DNA from: Sva-07 sp963752815
GTDB taxonomy: Bacteria; Actinomycetota; Acidimicrobiia; Acidimicrobiales; Ilumatobacteraceae
DNA length: 64,000 bases
Assembly: GCA_963752815.1 (NCBI GenBank)
Contig: CAVVZI010000015.1
Location: forward strand, 1,178,001 to 1,242,000
Reading direction: 5' to 3'
Shown here in pieces: positions 17,521 through 26,500 of the stretch. Every line of letters begins with the position of its first letter. Within the stretch, counting starts at the first letter, position 1. Both the position numbers and the translations under genes were made by a program. A model generated the notes under the pieces. The model did not search any database, was not told the DNA's origin, and saw only the letters and a list, made by a program, of their open reading frames with translations.

Positions 17521-17558
17521 ACATCGTGCGGGTGAATCCTGATCGAGGAGCGGAACCA

Positions 17559-19247
17559 GTGACGTCCGGGGCGACGACCCGACGTTCGCTGCTGCAACAG
17601 CTGACCACGCGCGTCGAACGAACGATGCTGGCCGAGGTTGCCGCCGTCTCGGTCGCCACCGGGCTCGCCGACGCGACGACGCTGATCGGGATCTCCGCCC
17701 TGGCGGTGGCGCTGACCCGTGGCGACGACAGCGTCCACGTCGCCGGCATGCAGTGGGGAACGACCACGTTGTTGCTGGTGTCGCTCACCGCGGCGGTGAT
17801 ACGGCTGGTGTTGGGAGCGTGGGGCGCGCGACGCAGCGGAGCGTTGGCCGCGCGGGTCGTGCACCGGCATCGTGTCCTCGTCATCGAGCGTTTCCTGCGC
17901 GCACCGTGGCCTCACGCGTCGGCCATCGACATCGGCACGTTGCAACAGATCGCCGCCACCAACAGTCAGATCGCCGGTGCGCACGCGCTGATCTGGTCGA
18001 CGGGCCTCACCGCGGCCGTCAGCCTCGGTGTCCTGACGATCGTCGCGTTGGCGTTGCAGCCCGCTGCGGCGTTGGCGGTGTTGGTGCTCGGCGTTGCGGC
18101 GGCGTTCGTCATGCGACCGATGCAACGGCGAGCCCGGCACGCCGGTGACATCGAGGCCGCACTGGCGCGCGACCTGTCGGTCGACATCGCCCGGCTGGCC
18201 GCCTCCGACCTGGTCACGAAGTCGTTCGACACGGGCGCCGCGGTGCAGCAGCGGTTCGACGCGGCGAGCGCCGAGCAGGTCGTCGCCTACCGCCGCGGGC
18301 GCACGCTGGCGTTGCTGTCACCGGTGCTGTTCCAGACGGTGGTGGCCGCCGTCGTGCTGATCTCGGTGGGGATCCTCGCCGCCGTCGATCTCGACGACCT
18401 CGCCGCGGTCGGCGCCGTCGCGCTCCTGGCACTGCGGTCGATGTCGTACGCCCAGGCGGTGCAGCAGTCGGTGCAGACCTGTGACGCGCAGCGCGGCTAC
18501 GTCGAGCAGCTGTTGATCCTCGAAGCCGAGCTCGGCGCCGCGGCCCTTCCCGACGGCACGGTCGAGACCCCGCCGGTCGAGTCGCTCGAATTGCGCGGCG
18601 TCGTGGTCGAGCGGGCGTCGGGCCGGCATCGGCTCGGCCCGATCGAGATGCAGGTCGAGCGCAACGAACTCGTCGGCATCACGGGCCCATCGGGCGCGGG
18701 CAAGTCGACCTTGCTCGACGTGCTCGTGCGGCTGCGCCAGCCGACGTCGGGCACGCTGCTCGTCAATGGCATCGACGCCCGGACGTGCACGTCGGCGTCA
18801 TGGTCCGGTCGGGTGGCGCTCGTGCCGCAGCAACCGCTCCTGATCGCCGGCACGGTCGCCGACAACGTGCGATGGTTCCGCCCGCTCGACGACGATGCCG
18901 TGCAGCGCGCCTGCCGGCTGGCGGCGGTGGGCGACGAGGTCGCCGGATGGCCGCAGGGATACGAGACGCCGGTGGGCGATGGTGGGTCGGCGCTGTCGGT
19001 GGGGCAGCGTCAGCGTCTGTGCCTGGCCCGTGCGCTGGCCGGTGACCCCGATGTGATCGTGCTCGACGAGGCCACCAGTGCCCTCGATGCGGTGTCGGAA
19101 GCGGCGATCACGCGCGCCCTCGCCGGCCTGCGGGGTTCGCTGACGGTCGTGTTGGTCGCCCACGGCGGCGCCGCGCTCGCGATGTGTGACCGTGTCGTCA
19201 CCATCGACGACGGCCGCATCGTGCCGTCCCCGTCCCCGACGCTGTAG
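17559..19247 (+). CDS. ABC exporter, fused membrane and ATPase domains
   Basis: A 562-residue half-transporter with an N-terminal six-helix membrane domain (residues ~20-300) and a C-terminal ATPase. Walker A (GPSGAGKS) is at about 375-382, the Q-loop near LVPQQP, the signature is LSVGQRQ (~477), a variant of LSGGQ, and Walker B is VIVLDEATSALD (~498). It should act as a dimer exporting a lipid, peptide or glycan. GTG 17559 follows GAGGAG at 17545-17550. Only 6 bases separate its stop from the convergent radical SAM gene. The nearby glycosyltransferases suggest that the cargo is a modified surface molecule. Confidence 0.9.
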   Translation: MTSGATTRRSLLQQLTTRVERTMLAEVAAVSVATGLADATTLIGISALAVALTRGDDSVHVAGMQWGTTTLLLVSLTAAVIRLVLGAWGARRSGALAARVVHRHRVLVIERFLRAPWPHASAIDIGTLQQIAATNSQIAGAHALIWSTGLTAAVSLGVLTIVALALQPAAALAVLVLGVAAAFVMRPMQRRARHAGDIEAALARDLSVDIARLAASDLVTKSFDTGAAVQQRFDAASAEQVVAYRRGRTLALLSPVLFQTVVAAVVLISVGILAAVDLDDLAAVGAVALLALRSMSYAQAVQQSVQTCDAQRGYVEQLLILEAELGAAALPDGTVETPPVESLELRGVVVERASGRHRLGPIEMQVERNELVGITGPSGAGKSTLLDVLVRLRQPTSGTLLVNGIDARTCTSASWSGRVALVPQQPLLIAGTVADNVRWFRPLDDDAVQRACRLAAVGDEVAGWPQGYETPVGDGGSALSVGQRQRLCLARALAGDPDVIVLDEATSALDAVSEAAITRALAGLRGSLTVVLVAHGGAALAMCDRVVTIDDGRIVPSPSPTL

Positions 19248-19253
19248 AGAGGG

Positions 19254-20748
19254 TCAGTCCGTGGCGACGGCGAGCGGGATGCGCAGGCGTGTCGGATTCG
19301 GGTTGCGCTGCTCGACTTCACGGGCTCGCAGCGTCGCCCAGCGTGCCTCGACCCGGGCGCGGTGGGCGTCCAACGGCACGTCGTCGATCTGGGCGTGACG
19401 GGCTCGTGACAGCCCGGCCTCGCGGCGGCGGAGATCGAGGTCGTCGTGCAGGCTGAGGTGCAGCTCGCGATAGATCTCGGTCGGGTAGGTGCCGTGGAAC
19501 ATCATCGCCAGGTCGCCCGAGCTCTGCCAGTTGGCCTGCGTGTCGAGGTCGAGTTCGACCATCTCGTGGAAGCGGGTGCCCGGCAGGGGATAGCTCACGC
19601 TGACACCGATGTCGTCGGGCAGCAGCTCGGCGACGAGAGCGATGGTCTGCTCGATGTCGACCCAGGTCTCACCGGGGTAGCCGAACTGGATGAAGAAGCA
19701 GGCGCGGATGCCCCGTTCACCGAGCCGCTGGCGGGCACCTCGGATCTCGTCGACGGTCGTCTCCTTGTCCATCGCGTCGAGCACGCGCTGGCTGCCACTC
19801 TCGGCGCCCAGCCACACCTCTTCGCATCCGGCACGGGCGAGTGCATCGACCGCTTTGTCGGTCATCAGGTCGCAGCGCGATTGCATCGAGAACGGAACGC
19901 GCACCTCGGCGCGCTCGAGGTGCCCGGCGAACTCGTCCAGCCAGTCGCTGCGCAAGCCGAAGATGTCGTCGGCGAACCACACGTGATCGGGTGCATACGT
20001 CTCGTGGAGGTCGATGAGTTCCGCCGCCGTGTCACTGGCCGACCGCATGGAGTAACGCTGACCCCAGATGGGCTTGGCGCACCAGTTGCAGTGATAGGGA
20101 CAGCCCCGCGTCGACACCATGTTGAGCGAGAACCGGCCGTGATGCACTGTCCACAGCTCGCGGTACGTGTCGATGTCGACCAGATCCCGCGCCGGCCGAC
20201 CGAACACGTCCGGGTGCCGTTCGATGGACCGATGCGGTCCCTCGACCAGGCGACCTTCGTGCAGCGAAGCCACCCCGGCGATGTCCGCGAGCGAACCGTC
20301 GGGATCATCGGAGAGCCACTGGTCGATGACCTCGCACATCGCGTGTTCGCCTTCGCCGAGCAGACAGGCGTTGGCTCCGGCGGCGAGATACAGATCGGCG
20401 TGGTCGGTGACATCGGCACCGCACACCGCAACGGGACAGCCCATCACGCGTGACATCTCGACCATCGTCAATGCCGCCTGGCGCATGCGCAGCAGGCACA
20501 TCTTCGACAGGAAGTTGAAGTTGTCCTCGTACAACACGACGAACTTCGGCTGGTGCTCGATCGAGCGCCTTTTCGAAGTCGCTCTCGTCGTCGGCGAGCA
20601 TCGCATCGAACACGGCGACCTCGAGGCCCCGGTTCCGCAACACGGTCGCGGCGTGCAGCGTGTTGAGCGGCGGATACGGCCTCATCTTCGCGTGCTGCTT
20701 CGGATCGAGCCGAAGGAAGTATGAATGAGCGAGCAGCACGTCGACCAT
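19254..20748 (-). CDS. B12-binding-domain radical SAM protein (frameshifted)
   Basis: The N-terminal half-domain starts at ATG 20748 (MVDVLLAHSYFLRLD, then PYPPLNTLHAATVLRNRGLE), a cobalamin-binding-type beginning. Near 20555-20575 one extra base moves the frame, and the rest continues as KFVVLYEDNFNFLSKMCLLR. The radical SAM cluster motif is STRGCPYHCNWC (C-x3-C-x2-C), followed by AKPIWGQRY, WFADDIFGL and ACFFIQFGYPGE, all typical of BchE-like B12 radical SAM enzymes. Such enzymes methylate or rearrange unactivated carbons. It is the third gene of a minus-strand run with the nucleotidyltransferase and a glycosyltransferase. The break is probably a sequencing insertion. Confidence 0.82.
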
Positions 20749-20769
20749 AAGGCCAGCAAGAGTAGTCGT

Positions 20770-21894
20770 TCAGCGCGACGTATCCCCCCGGAACGCAGGG
20801 GTGACAACCGCACGGTAGATCTCGACGAGTCGTCGTGCGACCACGGGCCACGTGAGGTAGGCATCGCGGAAGGCCTCGACGGTCGCCCGCTCGAGGCCCG
20901 CCGCGTCGACGATCGCCGCGGCCGCTCCTCGTGCGTCACCGCACGCGAAGCGTGGGGCGAGATCGCGGGTGATCGACCGGTGGGGGGCGATGTCGGTGAC
21001 CGCCGGCGGGCAGCCGTACGTCAACGCCTCGATCAGTGAGTAGTTCGACCCCTCGCGGCGGCTGGTCGACAACAGCACGTCGGCGGCGCGGTACCAACGG
21101 TGCATCTGCCGTGCCGGCACCGGTGGATGGAGGTGCACGCGATCCGCGATGCCGGCGCTCGCGGCGCGCGCGACGGTGGGCTCGGCGAGCGCCGAGTCGC
21201 TCGCCAGCATGTGCAGATGAACGTCCGGAAGCTGTGCCACCGCCGCAGCGACGGCGTCGACGGCGCCGAGCGGGTCCTTGCCGGCGATGAGGCGGCCGAC
21301 CCACAGGACGGCGGGGCTGCCTTCGAGCGACACCGATCCTGCCCCGTCGACATCGTCGGGATCTTCCGGCGGGAGCGTGCTGGCGGCTTCCAGTACGTCG
21401 AAGACGCGGGCCTGCGGCCCGATCACCCCGGCATCGCGGAACGGCTCGGCCTGCCCGTCGTCCGCGCCCGTGAACAGGTAGCCGGCGATGCGCCGCCGCA
21501 CCAAACGATGGAGGCAGCGGTTGCGCCACGGCCCCGGCGGTTCGCCGTGGTGCTGCACCACGATGCTGACGCGCCGATCCAACCCGACGCACAGCCGGGC
21601 CAGCAGGGTGACGAAGCCGAGACCGTGCACGTGCACGACGTCGGGTCGCAGACTCCGGACGGCGCGCACGAGGTCGCGATCGCTCGACTCGAATCGGTGC
21701 ACGATTCCGTTGCGTTCGATCTGCGCCGCGCCGGCGGCCGTGCGGAAGCACGCGGCCACGTCGACCGCGCCCGACGCGGCGAGCGAGTCGAGCGTCAACG
21801 TCACCGTCGGCATGGCAACGAGGGCCTCGGCGGGTGGCGATCGGACGATCGGCGGCATCACGACGACGACGCGGAGCCGTCGCGCGTCGTTCAC
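20770..21894 (-). CDS. GT4-family glycosyltransferase
   Basis: A 374-residue GT-B fold enzyme. N-terminal half: LRVVVVMPP, VVHVHGLGFVTLLARL and VVQHHGEPPGPW. The donor-binding half has LWVGRLIAGKDP, then WYRAADVLLSTSRREGSNYS and LIEALTYGCPPAVTD, which supply the E-x7-E of GT4 transferases. It should transfer a sugar from a nucleotide donor in the cytosol. The GTG start overlaps the upstream gene's stop (GTGA, 21891-21894); the radical SAM gene starts 21 bases after its end. Acceptor unknown. Confidence 0.88.
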   Translation of the reverse strand: MNDARRLRVVVVMPPIVRSPPAEALVAMPTVTLTLDSLAASGAVDVAACFRTAAGAAQIERNGIVHRFESSDRDLVRAVRSLRPDVVHVHGLGFVTLLARLCVGLDRRVSIVVQHHGEPPGPWRNRCLHRLVRRRIAGYLFTGADDGQAEPFRDAGVIGPQARVFDVLEAASTLPPEDPDDVDGAGSVSLEGSPAVLWVGRLIAGKDPLGAVDAVAAAVAQLPDVHLHMLASDSALAEPTVARAASAGIADRVHLHPPVPARQMHRWYRAADVLLSTSRREGSNYSLIEALTYGCPPAVTDIAPHRSITRDLAPRFACGDARGAAAAIVDAAGLERATVEAFRDAYLTWPVVARRLVEIYRAVVTPAFRGDTSR

Positions 21895-22982
21895 GTCGCC
21901 AGCCGCGCGCCCCGGCCCCGTGCGGCGACCCGCTCCACCGTTGCCCCGATGGAACGATGCGGGCTGGGCCACACCATCTGCTCGACGACCCGGACGCGCT
22001 CGCGCGGGCCGATCGTGAATGCCTGACGCCAACCGAACGTGGTCCGCGCGTTCGGGTCTCGGAACACCGCGTGCGGTTCGGTGGCCTCGAGCAGCCTCCG
22101 CGCCGTCGCGGGAAGCCGCTGCATCTGCGCGGCGACCACGTCGCCGGGGACCATTCCCGGAATCAACCGATCGACCAGCCACAGCCCCGGCGCGGCGAGG
22201 CGCGGATCGGCTCGGTCGAGCAGCTCCGACACGTGGTGCCAGTCGGCACCGCGTCGATCGCAGAACAGCGTGTCGACCGTGTTGAGGGCTCGCACCTCGG
22301 CCCGTACCACCGTGGCACTCAGGTGCCCCACGACCTGCGCCGTGAGTGCGTCGAGCGGCAGGCGGAGCCGTCCGTCGATTGGTTGCGCCGCGCCGATCAC
22401 GTCGAACCCGGTCACTTCGTAGCCGTGCACGAACTCGAGCCAGCCGGGGTGGACTTCGACGCGCCCGTTGTGCTCCGCCGATTCACCGTCCAACCGGCCT
22501 GTGCTGCCATCTCCCCAGCCGAGGAAGGCGTCTTCGTAGGCGGTCGAGGTCCACCACGGGCAGCCGGCCGCGACGAGCGCGGCGCCGGCCTGCGCCCGCA
22601 GATGGGGGAGCACGACGACGTCGAGGTCGGCCATCGGGCGGGTCAGCGGGTACGGCCAGACGCCGTCGATCAGCTCGGCGCCCTTGACGAACACGGCGGG
22701 GACGTCGGCGGCGGCAAATGCATCGATGACCCGCGCCTTGAGCTGCTGGAAGCGCTCGACCCGCGCCCGCACCTGATCACGCTGTTCGGCGATGTGGCGG
22801 TGGATCGCCGCATCCTCCGCCGCGGGCCGTGAGGTGGTCGTGCCCAGCTCGCCGAGCAACGCCGTCAGCCCCGTCGCGAGGCCGGCGAGGCGGAACTGGT
22901 CGAGTGTCATGGTCAACGGCTCGGCGCGCTGACCGCGCAGCTCGGCGAGCACCGCCGTCACCAGTTGTCGCTGATGGTCTCG
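21891..22982 (-). CDS. Nucleotidyltransferase-family protein (NTP_transf_5 / PF14907 type)
   Basis: A 363-residue protein with KGAEL at about residues 100-104 and RPMADLDVVV at 115-124, the nucleotidyltransferase signature of the NTP_transf_5 family, followed by HNGRVEVHPGWLEFVHGYEV. Members are found in peptide-tailoring and polysaccharide clusters, including some lasso-peptide loci, and their exact reactions are poorly known. ATG 22982 is preferred; a GTG 12 bases upstream is also possible. It is the first gene of a three-gene run with a glycosyltransferase and a radical SAM enzyme. Confidence 0.8.
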   Translation of the reverse strand, partial: RDHQRQLVTAVLAELRGQRAEPLTMTLDQFRLAGLATGLTALLGELGTTTSRPAAEDAAIHRHIAEQRDQVRARVERFQQLKARVIDAFAAADVPAVFVKGAELIDGVWPYPLTRPMADLDVVVLPHLRAQAGAALVAAGCPWWTSTAYEDAFLGWGDGSTGRLDGESAEHNGRVEVHPGWLEFVHGYEVTGFDVIGAAQPIDGRLRLPLDALTAQVVGHLSATVVRAEVRALNTVDTLFCDRRGADWHHVSELLDRADPRLAAPGLWLVDRLIPGMVPGDVVAAQMQRLPATARRLLEATEPHAVFRDPNARTTFGWRQAFTIGPRERVRVVEQMVWPSPHRSIGATVERVAARGRGARLAT

Positions 22983-23098
22983 CATGGTGCTCACGACGGC
23001 ACGAGACTACTGGCGATCAGTACGGGCCTGGCTCGACTGTCCAGACCGTCGCGAGGCGCGCCCGCCGATCGCGGTCGCGCGGGCGCAAGACTGCGGCG

Positions 23099-24271
23099 AT
23101 GAGGATCGTGCTGGTGGTGCCAGGTGGTGTCGACCCTCCAGGCTCGCCACGGACCATCCCGTTCATCCACCATCTCGTCGAGCGACTGAGTGCCGACCAC
23201 CGCGTCACCGTGCTGGCGGTCGGGCACGACCCGCAACCGGGGGAGTGGCGTCTCTTCGACGCCGACGTGGTCAACATTCCGATCGGGGAACACAGCAAGT
23301 CCGACATCCTCCGCGTCCTGAGGTCGGCGACACGGGCCACGACCCGCGGTGGTCGCCCCGACGTGGTCCACGGGTTGTGGGCCAATCTTCCCGGGCTGGT
23401 CGCCGCCGCCGTCGGCCGGCGTCATGGCGTGCCGGTGGTCGTCAGCGTCGGGGGAGGCGAGTTCGCAAGCGTCCCGGACATCGGCTACGGCGGAGGGCTC
23501 GCCGGTGGGACCCGACTCCTTGCGGGCGCGGCAGTTCGTCTGGCGACGACGGTGACCGTCGCCACCGAGTGGATGCGCGACCATCTGGCTCCGAACGGCG
23601 TCGTGGCCGACGAGGTCATCCCGCTGGGCGCCGACACCCGAATCTTCCACCCGCGGCCGGACCAGGCAGCGGACCCGTTGCGACTCGTCCACGTCGGCAG
23701 CCTGAATCGCGTCAAGGACCAGGATCTGCTGGTGCGGGCGATGGCCGAGTTGGGCGCGACGGGAGTCGACGCCTCGGTCACGTTCGTCGGGGCCGACACG
23801 CTGCATGGGCATCACGCACGTCTGGCGGCCGAGCTGGGGGTGAGCGACCGGATCACCTTCGCCGGGCAATTGCCGTCCGACCAGGTGGCCGATGTGCTGC
23901 GCGGCGCGTCATGGAACGTGTTGACGTCGCGCCACGACGCCGGGCCCGTCGCCGTGCTCGAGGCGGCCGCCTGCGGTGTGCCGACCGTCGGTGTCCGTGT
24001 CGGCCACGTCGCCGACTTCACGGTCCCGGGCGTCGCGCCGGCGGCTGTGCCGATCGACGAGCACACCCCGATCGCCGCTGCTCGGGCGATCGCCGGGGCG
24101 TTGACGCGAGACGACCGACCGGCCATCGCCGAACGGGCCGAACACTGGGCTCGAACGCACGACGCCGACGCGACGGCGCGTGCCTTCGACGTGCTCTATC
24201 GCAGACTGGTCGCCAATTCGTCCAGGCGGGCCGCGGCGTCGTCGGGATCGGCGCCTCGACGCAGCAGGTAG
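23099..24271 (+). CDS. GT4-family glycosyltransferase
   Basis: A 390-residue GT-B enzyme starting MRIVLVVPGGVDPPGSPRT. Motifs are VVHGLWANLPGLVAAAVG in the acceptor half and, in the donor half, LVHVGSLNRVKDQDLLVRAM, FAGQLPSDQVADVLRGASW and DAGPVAVLEAAACGVPTVGV (E-x7-E region). It is divergently transcribed from the nucleotidyltransferase gene, sharing a 116-base promoter region. Its last 76 bases overlap the end of the convergent HPr-kinase-like gene. Confidence 0.88.
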   Translation: MRIVLVVPGGVDPPGSPRTIPFIHHLVERLSADHRVTVLAVGHDPQPGEWRLFDADVVNIPIGEHSKSDILRVLRSATRATTRGGRPDVVHGLWANLPGLVAAAVGRRHGVPVVVSVGGGEFASVPDIGYGGGLAGGTRLLAGAAVRLATTVTVATEWMRDHLAPNGVVADEVIPLGADTRIFHPRPDQAADPLRLVHVGSLNRVKDQDLLVRAMAELGATGVDASVTFVGADTLHGHHARLAAELGVSDRITFAGQLPSDQVADVLRGASWNVLTSRHDAGPVAVLEAAACGVPTVGVRVGHVADFTVPGVAPAAVPIDEHTPIAAARAIAGALTRDDRPAIAERAEHWARTHDADATARAFDVLYRRLVANSSRRAAASSGSAPRRSR

Positions 24272-25137
24272 GTGGGGCGGCGCAACAGGGCGCGCACCCA
24301 CTCGTCGTCGAGATGGTCGCGCTCGGTCGGGAGCGAGGCCGCCCAGAAGCGTTCCCGGGCGGGCTCGGCTTCGATCGGCTCCAGCGACAGCACCGGGTCG
24401 GGGTCCAACAGCACCACCGCGGCCACCGAAGCGGCCACCTTCTGCAGCTCCGCCGCCGGCTCGATCTTGACCTTGCGGCGCTCCTCGCCGGTGTGCGGCA
24501 CCGTCGGCACGCCGGCGAGCTCGGGGAAACGGGACGCCGCCTGCTCGGTGAGCATGATGCGCCACGGGTAGCCGACGACCTGGCCGGGCTGGGCCTGCGC
24601 CGGGGCATACACCCAGTCGTCGCTGACGACGGTCATTCCCCGCCGCATGCAGGCGTAGGTCAGCGTGCTCTTGCCCGCGCCCGACGGACCGCGCAACAGC
24701 AACCCCACTCCGTCGCGCTCGACGAGCCCGCTGTGGATGGCGTGCAACCGACCGGCCTGCACGTGCAACGACGTGAACATCGACTCCGCCAGCAACGCCA
24801 ACGCCTCGGGTATCGCGCACAGCGAACGGGGCAACGTCATGTGGGCGGTGGCGGTGCGATGGTCGAGGACGACCGTGGCCGATCCGCACCGGACGGTCAG
24901 CGAGTCGGGAGCGGATGTGGCGGTGATGACCGGCCACGCCGGGTCACCGGGTGAATCGTCGACCACCTCGGCCACGATGTGGAGCGACCCACCGACCACG
25001 ATGTCGGACGGATAGGCACACAAGCCGTCGCGGATCGCCTCGATCAGTTCCGGCGCTTGCGACGCCACGGTCAACCGCGTGCCGAGGGGCAGGCAGGAGA
25101 ACACTGGCGCGGGCATCGGCGCAACGTAGCGCCGCAC
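24196..25137 (-). CDS. HPr-kinase/phosphorylase C-terminal-like protein
   Basis: A 313-residue protein with a Walker A loop GPSGAGKST at residues 150-158, preceded by LHAIHSGLVERDGVGLLLR and followed by MRRGMTVVSDDWVYA, the Ser/Thr-kinase-like core seen in HPr kinase C-terminal domains. There is no PTS context here. Related HprK-like proteins occur beside PqqD-like, NTP_transf_5 and glycosyltransferase genes in peptide-tailoring clusters, where one phosphorylates a lasso peptide. The GTG start at 25137 has GGAGCG upstream; ATG 25116 is possible. It lies 27 bases after a GNAT gene. Confidence 0.8.
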   Translation of the reverse strand: MRRYVAPMPAPVFSCLPLGTRLTVASQAPELIEAIRDGLCAYPSDIVVGGSLHIVAEVVDDSPGDPAWPVITATSAPDSLTVRCGSATVVLDHRTATAHMTLPRSLCAIPEALALLAESMFTSLHVQAGRLHAIHSGLVERDGVGLLLRGPSGAGKSTLTYACMRRGMTVVSDDWVYAPAQAQPGQVVGYPWRIMLTEQAASRFPELAGVPTVPHTGEERRKVKIEPAAELQKVAASVAAVVLLDPDPVLSLEPIEAEPARERFWAASLPTERDHLDDEWVRALLRRPTYLLRRGADPDDAAARLDELATSLR

Positions 25138-25164
25138 CGGGCGAATCGCTCCGGCCCGCCGATG

Positions 25165-25674
25165 TCAAGGAGACGAGGTCCAGACCACTTCTCCGTCGTC
25201 GTCGATCCGGTCGCTGGCGTGCAGGCCGATGCGTTCGGCGACGAGCTGTGAAGCCCGGTGTTCCGGATGGATGTGGGCGCTCAGTCGGTTCTCGTCGACG
25301 CCGTGCCGGACGAGCCAGGTGGTCATCGCCTGCGCTGCTTCGGTGGCGAAGTTGTGGCCCTGGTACGCGGCCCCGATGAGCCAGGCGAGGTCCGCCGCGT
25401 CGCCGGTGACCGTCGCTTGGACGAATCCCACGGCTCGTCGATCGACGGCGCGGCGGACGATCCAGTTGCACCAGATCTCGCCCGGGCGGCCCGACCCCGC
25501 CACCTGTCGCGCGTAGCGCTGTTCGAGCTCGGCGAGGGTGGGTGGTTCGCCACCCGTGAACTCGTACAGGCTGGGGTCGGCCAGCACGTCGACCATCTCG
25601 GCGGCGTCGGCAACGGTGAGGGGGCACAGCAGCAGCTGCCCTGCCGTGACGACCGTCGACGGATCGACGATCAC
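25165..25674 (-). CDS. GNAT-family N-acetyltransferase
   Basis: A 169-residue acetyltransferase: LLLCPLTVADAAEMVDVL at the N-terminus, VGFVQATVTGDAADLAWLIG as the central strands, AAYQGHNFATEAAQAMTTW as the acetyl-CoA binding segment, and NRLSAHIHPEHRASQLVAER near the C-terminus. The substrate is unknown. It sits between the peroxiredoxin-like gene (25-base gap) and the HPr-kinase-like gene (27-base gap) on the same strand, so these could form one transcript. Confidence 0.85.
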   Translation of the reverse strand: MIVDPSTVVTAGQLLLCPLTVADAAEMVDVLADPSLYEFTGGEPPTLAELEQRYARQVAGSGRPGEIWCNWIVRRAVDRRAVGFVQATVTGDAADLAWLIGAAYQGHNFATEAAQAMTTWLVRHGVDENRLSAHIHPEHRASQLVAERIGLHASDRIDDDGEVVWTSSP

Positions 25675-25699
25675 CGGACGCGCTCGCGACGCTGACGTC

Positions 25700-26368
25700 T
25701 CATCGACCGTCCATCGTCACACGGCTGAGGTGGGCCGCGGTGACGAGCAGCTGCGGATTGGGGTAGTCCTCGCAGTACTGGTACGTGTAGGCGAGGCGGA
25801 CGCGCCCGTTGGGTCCGACGACGAACTCGCTGACCGCGCGCCACGGATCGTCGACGAGCGGTTGACCCTGCTCGCGCCGCTGGGTCTGGAAGTCGGCGCC
25901 GGCATCGCGCGGATGATCCCAGAACGCTGCCGGCGCGTCCGGGAGGACCCGTTCGATGCTCCAGTGCCCGATCCCGTAGGCGCGATACGCGTCGTGGTCG
26001 GGGTCGCACAGGATCGTGCAGTCGAGGTGGTGTTCGTCGCGGTAGGCAGCGGCGCGGGCGGGTTCGCCCTGGCCGACGATGACGGGACGGAGTCCCGCCG
26101 CCAGGTAGTCGTTGAGTTCGGTGTTCAGGCGGCTGGCGCGTTCGAAGCCGCAGCCGCAACCGAAGTGCCGCCAGAACATCACGAGTGCCGGCCCGTCGGC
26201 CCAGAACTCCGAGAGCGTGCGCTCCCGTCCCGTGTGATCGAGCAGCGTGAGGTCAGGGGCCGGCGCGTCGGTGCGCAGTGATGACCCTTGCGCTTCGGTG
26301 GGTCCGGCGCTCCAACGCTCGAGCCATTCGGCTTCGGCGGCGATGATCTGATCTTCTGCGAGTGTCAT
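25700..26368 (-). CDS. Peroxiredoxin-like (AhpC/TSA_2) protein
   Basis: A 222-residue thioredoxin-fold protein. The core ALVMFWRHFGCGCGFERASR has cysteines in a C-x-C arrangement where peroxiredoxin-like-2 proteins carry the peroxidatic or resolving residues, and RPVIVGQGEPARAAAYRDEH and DYPNPQLLVTAAHL complete the fold. It is probably a thiol-dependent peroxidase or disulfide reductase. ATG 26368 follows AAGGAGC. An AraC regulator lies 132 bases upstream on the same strand and may control it. Confidence 0.8.
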   Translation of the reverse strand: MTLAEDQIIAAEAEWLERWSAGPTEAQGSSLRTDAPAPDLTLLDHTGRERTLSEFWADGPALVMFWRHFGCGCGFERASRLNTELNDYLAAGLRPVIVGQGEPARAAAYRDEHHLDCTILCDPDHDAYRAYGIGHWSIERVLPDAPAAFWDHPRDAGADFQTQRREQGQPLVDDPWRAVSEFVVGPNGRVRLAYTYQYCEDYPNPQLLVTAAHLSRVTMDGR

Positions 26369-26500
26369 GGGTGCTCCTTGCACGGTGGTGGAATTGACCA
26401 CCGGAGCTTCACGACTTCCGGCCGGGCTCGTATGACCGCAGCGCCGCCAGAATTGACCGAGACACCGCATGTGCCGAGCGCCATCGGGCCAGGTCTGGTT

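Noticed and set aside
17559..25137. Lasso-peptide cluster
   Set aside because: No asparagine-synthase-like cyclase, B1/B2 proteins or precursor peptide was found, only partner types that also occur elsewhere.
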